Source of the DNA: Flavicella sp965243265
GTDB taxonomy: Bacteria; Bacteroidota; Bacteroidia; Flavobacteriales; Flavobacteriaceae
DNA: 64,000 nt
Direction: 5' to 3'
NCBI GenBank assembly: GCA_965243265.1
Contig: CBDEUL010000002.1
Coordinates: 1 to 64,000, forward strand
The position numbers and the translations under genes were made by a program. Below are positions 58,451-64,000 of this stretch, piece by piece; the first letter of the stretch is position 1, and the number at the start of each line of letters is the position of its first letter. Under the pieces are notes generated by a model. It was not told the DNA's origin and made no database searches. It saw only the letters and a program-made list of their open reading frames with translations.

Positions 58451-59839
58451 ATATCTATAAAACTCTATATTAATTTTTTTCCCAGAAGGAAAAATAAATT
58501 CATCCCCTTTTATATTTACATTGAAAAAGTATTCTTCATTATTTTGAATTGTTTTTTCTACAAAGCTTCTGTACTCCGGGCTAAGGTAATAAAAATGAAT
58601 ACTGTTACAGTTAAACCTTATTTTTTTACCATAAGTCTCTTTAAATATAAAATCATTAATATCAGGGTTATTCCATAATTGTCCTGCCCCTGTCAAAAAC
58701 TTAACATCTTCAAAAAAATATTCACTATTAATATTCCCATCCATATCTAGTACAAACAAATTTAAAACATCCTCATGATTGTCTGAAATAGAAATTGACA
58801 ACTGATCGTCATATGGAATAAAATTTAGAGCTCTTCTAACCTCTAACCTATCCAAATCTTTTACATTCGTTAAAGGAATTATTTTTTTCCACAATAGTTT
58901 TCCTTTACTATCACTTTTTTCCAACCCTATAGCATATAACTTTTGTTTTTTATAGGGTTCTAACAAATAATATCTATACTTAAATCCTCTGTAATTATAT
59001 GTAACCCCCAAAGTATACCTAAGGTTAGGCACAAAATACTCAGTTGGTGTAGGGTTATTCATTGTCACTCTTGTCATTTCCCTTTTAAAAGCACTACTTC
59101 CTAAATTATAGGCATTTACATTTGAAAAAGAATATTTCGTATTATCTATACATAAAGAGTCTTTTTTGATATTTAATACTTTCCCTTTAATAGAGTACTC
59201 TATTAATTCCAATTCTCTAGTTCCTGCATTTTTTTTATTGAAATTAGAAAACTCCTCAATATCAGAAATGTATAAAAACGAATTATTCTCTATATTATAA
59301 ATCCTTTTTAAATCAAAGTATTTTTCTTTAAAACTCAATGGAAACACCTCTGTTTTTAAAGTATTTATATCTCTATTCATTACTATATGGTGTACAGTAT
59401 CTTTTCTTGATCTCTTTTTATTTTCAGAAACTGTAGTAATGTAATTTTCCATAAAAAAAGTCGACCGAACCTTATACCTATATTCTTCAGTATCATTTAA
59501 ATTAGGAATACTTCTAAGAGTTCCTTTTCTATCCAAAACAAAAAACTCGTTCCCTTTGGCTTTTTTGTTAAAAAACACTGCATATTTCCCTGTTGCCCCC
59601 ACTCCTAACAAAACATGGGGTTCATTAAAAGAATATTTAAACTCTTCAACCAATTCATTTGTATAGAACTTAAATTCTAACTGATCCTTCATCGAATAAG
59701 CAAACCCCTCTCTTTTAAAAACAACACAAGAATCTTTGCCTATTTTAACCTCATTATATGATTCTGATAAATAATATCCTTCTGCTTGAGCAAAAAGGAT
59801 GTTAACAGGTATTAAAAAAAATAAAAAAAACTTTTTCAT
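58448..59839 (-). CDS. Exported protein of unknown function
   Basis: 463 residues. The signal peptide is MKKFFLFFLIPVNILFAQ. The rest is rich in aromatic and charged residues with repeated strand-like units ('NEPHVLLGVGATGKYAVFFNKKAKGNEFFVLDRKG', 'DDQLSISISDNHEDVLNLFVLDMDGNINSEYFFEDVKF'), suggesting a beta-propeller-like fold. I do not recognise a family. It is 2 nt after the gene at 59842, and both lie between the two copies of the thiH tail. Confidence 0.65.
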   Translation of the reverse strand: MKKFFLFFLIPVNILFAQAEGYYLSESYNEVKIGKDSCVVFKREGFAYSMKDQLEFKFYTNELVEEFKYSFNEPHVLLGVGATGKYAVFFNKKAKGNEFFVLDRKGTLRSIPNLNDTEEYRYKVRSTFFMENYITTVSENKKRSRKDTVHHIVMNRDINTLKTEVFPLSFKEKYFDLKRIYNIENNSFLYISDIEEFSNFNKKNAGTRELELIEYSIKGKVLNIKKDSLCIDNTKYSFSNVNAYNLGSSAFKREMTRVTMNNPTPTEYFVPNLRYTLGVTYNYRGFKYRYYLLEPYKKQKLYAIGLEKSDSKGKLLWKKIIPLTNVKDLDRLEVRRALNFIPYDDQLSISISDNHEDVLNLFVLDMDGNINSEYFFEDVKFLTGAGQLWNNPDINDFIFKETYGKKIRFNCNSIHFYYLSPEYRSFVEKTIQNNEEYFFNVNIKGDEFIFPSGKKINIEFYRY

Positions 59840-59841
59840 AG

Positions 59842-60453
59842 TTAAAAAAATATATAAAGTGAATAATTAATTTTGTTGACTTTTGAAGACCCTGAAAAAA
59901 TTCCTGATTGTACGTTTTCAAAAATATCCGTACTGTAAGAAACTTTCAACCTATAATTTTGAAGTCCTAATAATACTCCAAACTCAGGTGTTATATTAAA
60001 CCCCTTTTCTATTTCAGATAAAAGAATAGTTTCTTCATCAAAACCATCTACATTATCTATTTGTTGGTAGGCAACTGTCAAACCTAACAAAGCACTTATA
60101 TTAAACTTCCCATAATCTGGTTCAACAAAATAATAATTAAGATTACCATTTAAATTAATTCTAGCAAAAGAAAACTCTTGATCGTAAATAGCCTCTCCAT
60201 CCTCTATTAAATTAGCATAATTAAAGGGGTTTTGTGAATACGACACCGATACTAAATAATCAAAACTATCATTTATATAACCTAACCTCCCTATACCTAC
60301 TTCATAACTAAGCCTCTCTTCCTCTATATAATCTTCAGACATTAAACTTTCAGAAATTCCTCCATGTAAAAAATATCGTGAAAAATTACTTTGAGCAGAT
60401 ATCTTAAAACACGTAAGAAAAAAAAGGACACAAACAACTATTCTAATTTTCAT
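59842..60453 (-). CDS. Probable outer membrane beta-barrel protein
   Basis: 203 residues. The signal peptide (1-20, ending KISAQ) is followed by alternating strands ('LSYEVGIGRLGYI', 'FDYLVSVSYSQNPF', 'FSFARINLNGNLNYYFVEP', 'FNISALLGLTVAYQQI') and a C-terminal 'NYSLYIFF', as expected of a small barrel. No named family is recognised. It is probably cotranscribed with the 58448 gene; a weak TATATTCG (60479-60486, minus) lies 26 nt upstream. Confidence 0.65.
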   Translation of the reverse strand: MKIRIVVCVLFFLTCFKISAQSNFSRYFLHGGISESLMSEDYIEEERLSYEVGIGRLGYINDSFDYLVSVSYSQNPFNYANLIEDGEAIYDQEFSFARINLNGNLNYYFVEPDYGKFNISALLGLTVAYQQIDNVDGFDEETILLSEIEKGFNITPEFGVLLGLQNYRLKVSYSTDIFENVQSGIFSGSSKVNKINYSLYIFF

Positions 60454-60527
60454 ACAATTTTATTTTTATAAACGATCGCGAATATAACTTTTATAAATAT
60501 ATCTTACCTGTTTAAAGTAAATATTCT

Positions 60528-60620
60528 ATTAAAGAAATGATTCAAGCACAAGGTTATGAAGTGGTTTGGAAAGACTGGGATAAAAGTTACGGTACTGTAT
60601 GTGAAACAGACACCTATTGA
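60528..60620 (+). pseudogene. Duplicated 3' end of thiH
   Basis: 60528-60583 matches 58298-58353 at 54 of 56 positions; both differences are synonymous third-position changes (GTT/GTG, GAT/GAC). The frame is still open and reads on to SYGTVCETDTY and a stop at 60618-60620. It has no start codon of its own and cannot make ThiH. It marks the right border of a 2.23-kb segment lying between the two tails. Confidence 0.9.
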
Positions 60621-60660
60621 GTTTAACTTTCTTTTTATATAAAATTTAAAAATTAACATA

Positions 60661-60668
60661 TACATTTG
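60661..60668 (+). promoter_or_regulatory. -7 element of the MBL-rhodanese gene
   Basis: TACATTTG lies 28 nt before the ATG at 60697. No TTG at standard spacing. Confidence 0.45.
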
Positions 60669-60696
60669 TTAGAACCCTTATTAAAAACTAACCTTA

Positions 60697-62118
60697 ATGA
60701 AAGTTCAACAAATATATACAGGATGCCTAGCACAAGGAGCTTATTATATAGAAAGTAATGGCGAAGCTGCTATCATTGATCCACTCAGAGAAACAGCTCC
60801 CTACATTAAATTAGCTTCAAAAAACAAAGCAAAAATAAAATACGTATTTGAAACACATTTTCATGCCGATTTTGTTAGCGGTCATGTAACACTTGCCAAA
60901 AAAACAAATGCTGAAATTGTATACGGACCAAATGCTGTTACTAAATTTGAATCTACAATTGCTAGCGACGGACAAGTTTTTAAACTCGGAAAAATCACAA
61001 TTGAAGCACTACACACTCCAGGTCACACCATGGAAAGTACTTGCTACCTCCTAAAAGATGAAAACGGTAAAAAAACGGCACTTTTTACAGGAGACACTTT
61101 ATTTTTAGGAGATGTAGGAAGACCCGATTTGGCACAAAAAGTAGGAGAATTAACCGATAAAGATTTAGCAGGTATTTTATTTGACAGCCTACGAAATAAA
61201 ATAATGACTTTACCCGATAATCTTATCATTTATCCTGGACATGGTGCGGGTTCTGCCTGCGGAAAAAACCTCAGTAAAGAAACACAAGGGGTTTTAGGTA
61301 ATGAAAAGAAAACCAATTACGCCTTAAGAGCAGATATGACCAAATCTGAATTTATAAAAGAAGTCATAGACGGTTTATCTCCTCCCCCAGTATATTTCCC
61401 ATTAAATGTACAAATGAACAAGGAGGGCTATAAAGACCTTAGTGAAATCTTAAAAAAAGGGACACATGCCTTAACGCCTTCCGAATTTGAAAATTTAGCA
61501 CAACAATCACAAGCTTTAATTTTAGATGTTCGTACAGAACAAGAATACGTTAAAGGACACATTCCTCAATCTATTTTTATTGGTATCAACGGAAGCTTTG
61601 CCCCTTGGGTAGGTGATTTAATAGGTGATACAACAACACCTATTTTACTTATTACTCCCGAAGGAAAGGAAGAAGAAACCATTACTCGCTTATCTAGAGT
61701 TGGGTTTGATAACACACTTGGATACCTAAAAGGTGGTTTTGAAAACTGGAAAAAAAATAAAAAAGAGTTTGATACCATTTCATCTATCAGTGCTGAAGAA
61801 TTTTCTCAAAAAACAAAAGACACACTCCCTCTACCTACATTCGATGTTCGTAAAGAAGGAGAATACTTAGCGGAACATTTAAAAGACACCACACACACAC
61901 CTTTAACCAATATTAATGAATACTTAAATGACTTTCCTTCAAAAGAAACATTTTACCTGTATTGCGGAGGTGGTTATAGAAGTGTTATAGCGAGTTCTAT
62001 CTTGAAAAAACGAGGAATTCATAATTTTACAAATATTGAAGGTGGCTTTGCTGATATAAAAAAAACAGCCTTGGAAACAACCGATTATATTTGCCCTTCA
62101 ACAATAAAAAAAGGATAG
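60697..62118 (+). CDS. MBL-fold persulfide dioxygenase-like protein with two rhodanese domains
   Basis: 473 residues. The metallo-beta-lactamase domain (~1-240) has 'ETHFHADFVSGH' (His54, His56), 'HTPGHTMEST', 'FTGDTLFLGDVGRPDL' and 'YPGHGAGSACG', as in ETHE1/CstB persulfide dioxygenases. Rhodanese 1 (~258-352) lacks the catalytic cysteine (LLITPEGKEEE, Thr in its place); rhodanese 2 (~362-462) keeps it (LYCGGGYRS). It likely oxidises glutathione- or CoA-type persulfide to sulfite in sulfide detoxification. It appears monocistronic, in a region otherwise concerned with thiamine sulfur chemistry. Confidence 0.88.
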   Translation: MKVQQIYTGCLAQGAYYIESNGEAAIIDPLRETAPYIKLASKNKAKIKYVFETHFHADFVSGHVTLAKKTNAEIVYGPNAVTKFESTIASDGQVFKLGKITIEALHTPGHTMESTCYLLKDENGKKTALFTGDTLFLGDVGRPDLAQKVGELTDKDLAGILFDSLRNKIMTLPDNLIIYPGHGAGSACGKNLSKETQGVLGNEKKTNYALRADMTKSEFIKEVIDGLSPPPVYFPLNVQMNKEGYKDLSEILKKGTHALTPSEFENLAQQSQALILDVRTEQEYVKGHIPQSIFIGINGSFAPWVGDLIGDTTTPILLITPEGKEEETITRLSRVGFDNTLGYLKGGFENWKKNKKEFDTISSISAEEFSQKTKDTLPLPTFDVRKEGEYLAEHLKDTTHTPLTNINEYLNDFPSKETFYLYCGGGYRSVIASSILKKRGIHNFTNIEGGFADIKKTALETTDYICPSTIKKG

Positions 62119-62152
62119 TTGAATCTTCGAAAAATAAGAATACTTATATTTG
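62119..62152 (+). promoter_or_regulatory. kdsA promoter
   Basis: TTG (62119-62121), 23-nt spacer, TATATTTG (62145-62152), 17 nt before the ATG at 62169. The TTG lies directly after the stop codon of the upstream gene. Confidence 0.6.
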
Positions 62153-62168
62153 CCAAAAACACATAAAC

Positions 62169-62987
62169 ATGGACTTAAACCTTATTCCTAAAATAAAACA
62201 TACAACAAGTGGTAACTTCTTTTTATTAGCTGGTCCTTGCGCTATTGAAGGCGAAGATATGGCATTAAGAATTGCTGAAAAAGTTGTATCAATTACAGAC
62301 AAACTAGAAATCCCTTACGTATTTAAAGGAAGTTTTAAAAAAGCAAACCGTTCTCGTATTGATAGTTTTACTGGAATAGGAGATGAAAAAGCTCTAAAAA
62401 TATTACGTAAAGTTTCTGAAACTTTTGACGTACCTACTGTTACAGATATTCATACAAATGAAGATGCGGCTTTTGCTGCAGAATATGTAGATGTTTTACA
62501 GATACCTGCATTCTTGGTTCGTCAAACTGATTTGGTAGAAGCTGCTGCTAAAACAGGAAAAGTTGTCAACCTAAAAAAGGGACAATTTATGAGTCCTGGA
62601 GCTATGAAACATGCTGTACAAAAAGTACTTGACAGTGGTAACGACAAAGCTTGGATTACAGACAGAGGTACCATGTTCGGTTACCAAGATATGATTGTTG
62701 ATTTTAGAGGAATTCCTGAAATGAAAGCCTTTGCACCAACAGTTTTAGATGTAACTCATTCATTACAACAACCAAACCAAACAAGTGGTGTTACAGGCGG
62801 AAGACCTGATATGATTGAAACAATTGCAAGAGCAGGTATTGCAACAGGTGTAGATGGTTTATTTATAGAAACTCACTTTGATCCTGCAAATGCAAAATCT
62901 GACGGAGCAAATATGTTAGACTTGCAACATTTAGAAAAATTATTGACAAATTTAGTAGCCATTAGAAAAACAATCAATGCACTATAA
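62169..62987 (+). CDS. kdsA: 3-deoxy-8-phosphooctulonate (Kdo-8-P) synthase KdsA
   Basis: 272 residues from the ATG at 62169; an in-frame ATG 26 codons upstream would overlap the previous gene and place the promoter inside the coding region. 'LAGPCAIEGEDMALRIAE', 'FKGSFKKANRSRIDSFTGIG', 'PTVTDIHTNEDAA', 'QIPAFLVRQTDL', 'KKGQFMSP' and 'TGGRPDMIE' are the KdsA motifs for PEP and arabinose-5-phosphate. It makes the Kdo precursor for the LPS inner core. Confidence 0.95.
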   Translation: MDLNLIPKIKHTTSGNFFLLAGPCAIEGEDMALRIAEKVVSITDKLEIPYVFKGSFKKANRSRIDSFTGIGDEKALKILRKVSETFDVPTVTDIHTNEDAAFAAEYVDVLQIPAFLVRQTDLVEAAAKTGKVVNLKKGQFMSPGAMKHAVQKVLDSGNDKAWITDRGTMFGYQDMIVDFRGIPEMKAFAPTVLDVTHSLQQPNQTSGVTGGRPDMIETIARAGIATGVDGLFIETHFDPANAKSDGANMLDLQHLEKLLTNLVAIRKTINAL

Positions 62988-63972
62988 TTTGTCTTACTTA
63001 CATATTTCAAAACAGCTTTGTAAACTATTTACAAAGCTGTTTTTGGCTTTATGCCTTACAAGTCCTTTTATAGCTAAAGGACAAAACTATACGCAAATTG
63101 ACAATAAAGTAAAAAGCTATCCTTCCTCATTTTCTTCAGCAGAAACCTTATCTAAAAAAATTAAAAAGGATTTTTCTACACCCACAGCACAAATACGTAC
63201 AGCCTATACTTGGCTTACTTTAAATATTCGTTACGACTTAAAAGAATATAAAAAAGGGAAAAAACAATACCGGTTTAGCTACAAAACACAAGAGGAACTC
63301 GCTCGTAAAATTGAAGAAAAAAACAATGCTATTGTAAAAAAAACAATCCAATCTAAAAAGGCTGTTTGCGAAGGGTATTCCGCTACTTTTAAGAAAATAT
63401 GTGATTTACTCAACATTGAATGTATTGTTATTCATGGACATTCAAAAACACATGCTTCAGAAATTGGAAACAACCAACTCGAAGGTGCACATGCTTGGAA
63501 CGCAGTAAAAATAAATAAACATTGGAGGCTTATAGACACCACTTGGGGGGCTGGTTTTAGTAATGGCAGTAACAATTGGGTTTCTCAATTCAACGATTAC
63601 TTCTTTTTTACTCCTCCCAATGAGCTTATTTATTCTCACTTCCCTGAAAAAGAAAAATGGCAACTTCTAAAAAATACAATTTCAGAAACCGAATTTGATA
63701 AACTTCCCATCCACTCTCCCTTGTATTTCGAATCAGGTGTTGAAATAAATTCCCCTAAAGAAGGGGTACTTAATGGAAGTAAAAAAGAAAATTTATCCTT
63801 TAGCATTCAAAACATCCCTCAAGATAAAACACTCTACTATGCTTATCTTGGAGACAAATATATTCAGAAGCCCATTTTAGAAAACGGAATATTTAAAATC
63901 CCTTTTCGTAAAAAAAACATCCTTACAATCTTATTAGATACTAAAATGGTAGCACAATTTAAAACCAAATAA
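62977..63972 (+). CDS. Exported transglutaminase-like cysteine protein
   Basis: 331 residues from the ATG at 62977, which overlaps kdsA by 11 nt. The catalytic triad is visible: Cys131 (AVCEGYSATFK), His172 (GAHAWNAVKI) and Asp187 (RLIDTTWG). A signal peptide-like stretch (LFTKLFLALCLTSPFIAKG, ~17-35) suggests export. A 16-bp terminator-like hairpin (63009-63044) falls within the first 25 codons, so a TTG at about codon 22 or 5 might be the real start. Many bacterial members crosslink or hydrolyse peptides, but the substrate is unknown. Confidence 0.82.
   Translation: MHYNLSYLHISKQLCKLFTKLFLALCLTSPFIAKGQNYTQIDNKVKSYPSSFSSAETLSKKIKKDFSTPTAQIRTAYTWLTLNIRYDLKEYKKGKKQYRFSYKTQEELARKIEEKNNAIVKKTIQSKKAVCEGYSATFKKICDLLNIECIVIHGHSKTHASEIGNNQLEGAHAWNAVKINKHWRLIDTTWGAGFSNGSNNWVSQFNDYFFFTPPNELIYSHFPEKEKWQLLKNTISETEFDKLPIHSPLYFESGVEINSPKEGVLNGSKKENLSFSIQNIPQDKTLYYAYLGDKYIQKPILENGIFKIPFRKKNILTILLDTKMVAQFKTK
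63009..63044 (+). terminator. Terminator-like hairpin after kdsA, inside the next coding region
   Basis: A 16-bp perfect stem (63009-63024 with 63028-63043, core CAGCTTTGTAAA) with a 3-nt loop is followed by TTTT ending at 63044. It lies 21 nt beyond the kdsA stop, the right distance for a terminator, but encodes residues 12-22 of the transglutaminase-like protein. Confidence 0.7.
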
Positions 63973-64000
63973 ATTAACGTGTTCCTTTTTTTATTGTATG

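Noticed and set aside
58354..60583. Integrative element with its own recombinase
   Set aside because: Flanking thiH-tail copies are real, but no integrase, transposase or terminal inverted repeat is visible between them.
62091..62168. Upstream ATG extension of kdsA
   Set aside because: It would overlap the previous gene and contain the kdsA promoter; the KdsA family starts at the ATG at 62169.
1..64000. tRNA or rRNA genes
   Set aside because: No cloverleaf with T-loop consensus or rRNA signature was noticed in the intergenic regions; a tRNA scan would be decisive.

Overview
The window looks like a chromosomal segment of a marine-type Flavobacteriaceae bacterium (Bacteroidota). The evidence is low GC, the str/S10/spc ribosomal gene order without a tuf gene, and a SusC/SusD pair. 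It also carries a chitinase with a type IX secretion (T9SS) C-terminal domain, the MBL-rhodanese and ThiS-ThiC-ThiD-ThiE-ThiG-ThiH gene sets, and many promoters of the Bacteroidota form TTG-N(16-23)-TAnnTTTG. The genus cannot be fixed from sequence alone. No tRNA, rRNA, IS transposase, integrase or CRISPR array was seen.

Layout. 1-12440 (minus strand): rpsL-rpsG-fusA-rpsJ, then rplC through rpsN, then rpsH through rplO (cut by the window edge). Two breaks carry a terminator followed by a new promoter (after rpsJ and after rpsN), so the cluster is probably three transcripts. 12615-18933 (plus): an Omp85-type barrel protein with a TTG start, then a SusC/SusD uptake pair. 19017-29814: rlmB, then a minus-strand run of an HD phosphohydrolase fused to a Pycsar-effector-like membrane domain, a large GAF-like protein, a lipoprotein joining a calcineurin-like phosphoesterase, a kinase-like segment and an Omp85-type barrel, and a rhomboid protease; then rarA and an exported unknown. 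29907-40989: a surface polysaccharide locus (FdtA/FdtB amino-sugar enzymes, Wzx-like flippase, FemAB-like acyltransferase, glycosyltransferases, methyltransferase, and a deacetylase-family protein that has lost its metal ligands). 41026-50906: radC, trkA-trkH, a small barrel protein, an Mpl-type ligase, a GH18+GH19 chitinase and a TfoX-domain protein. 51016-58366: a TPP-riboswitch-controlled thiamine operon. 58448-60453: two exported unknowns. 60697-63972: an MBL-rhodanese protein, kdsA and a transglutaminase-like protein.

The most striking points are these. (1) A perfect 250-bp tandem duplication across the thiD/thiE junction, bounded by GCAAAAAAA, leaves thiD and thiE intact and creates an 87-codon ThiE'-ThiD' chimera. 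(2) A 56-bp near-copy of the thiH 3' end lies 2.2 kb downstream, beyond two unknown genes, as if a segment had inserted into the thiH tail. (3) Flavobacterial palindromic repeats have entered the same operon. (4) The HD-PycTM / GAF-like / phosphoesterase-kinase-barrel operon may be an envelope signalling or defence module. All functional statements rest on reading the sequence and on family knowledge; no database search was possible.
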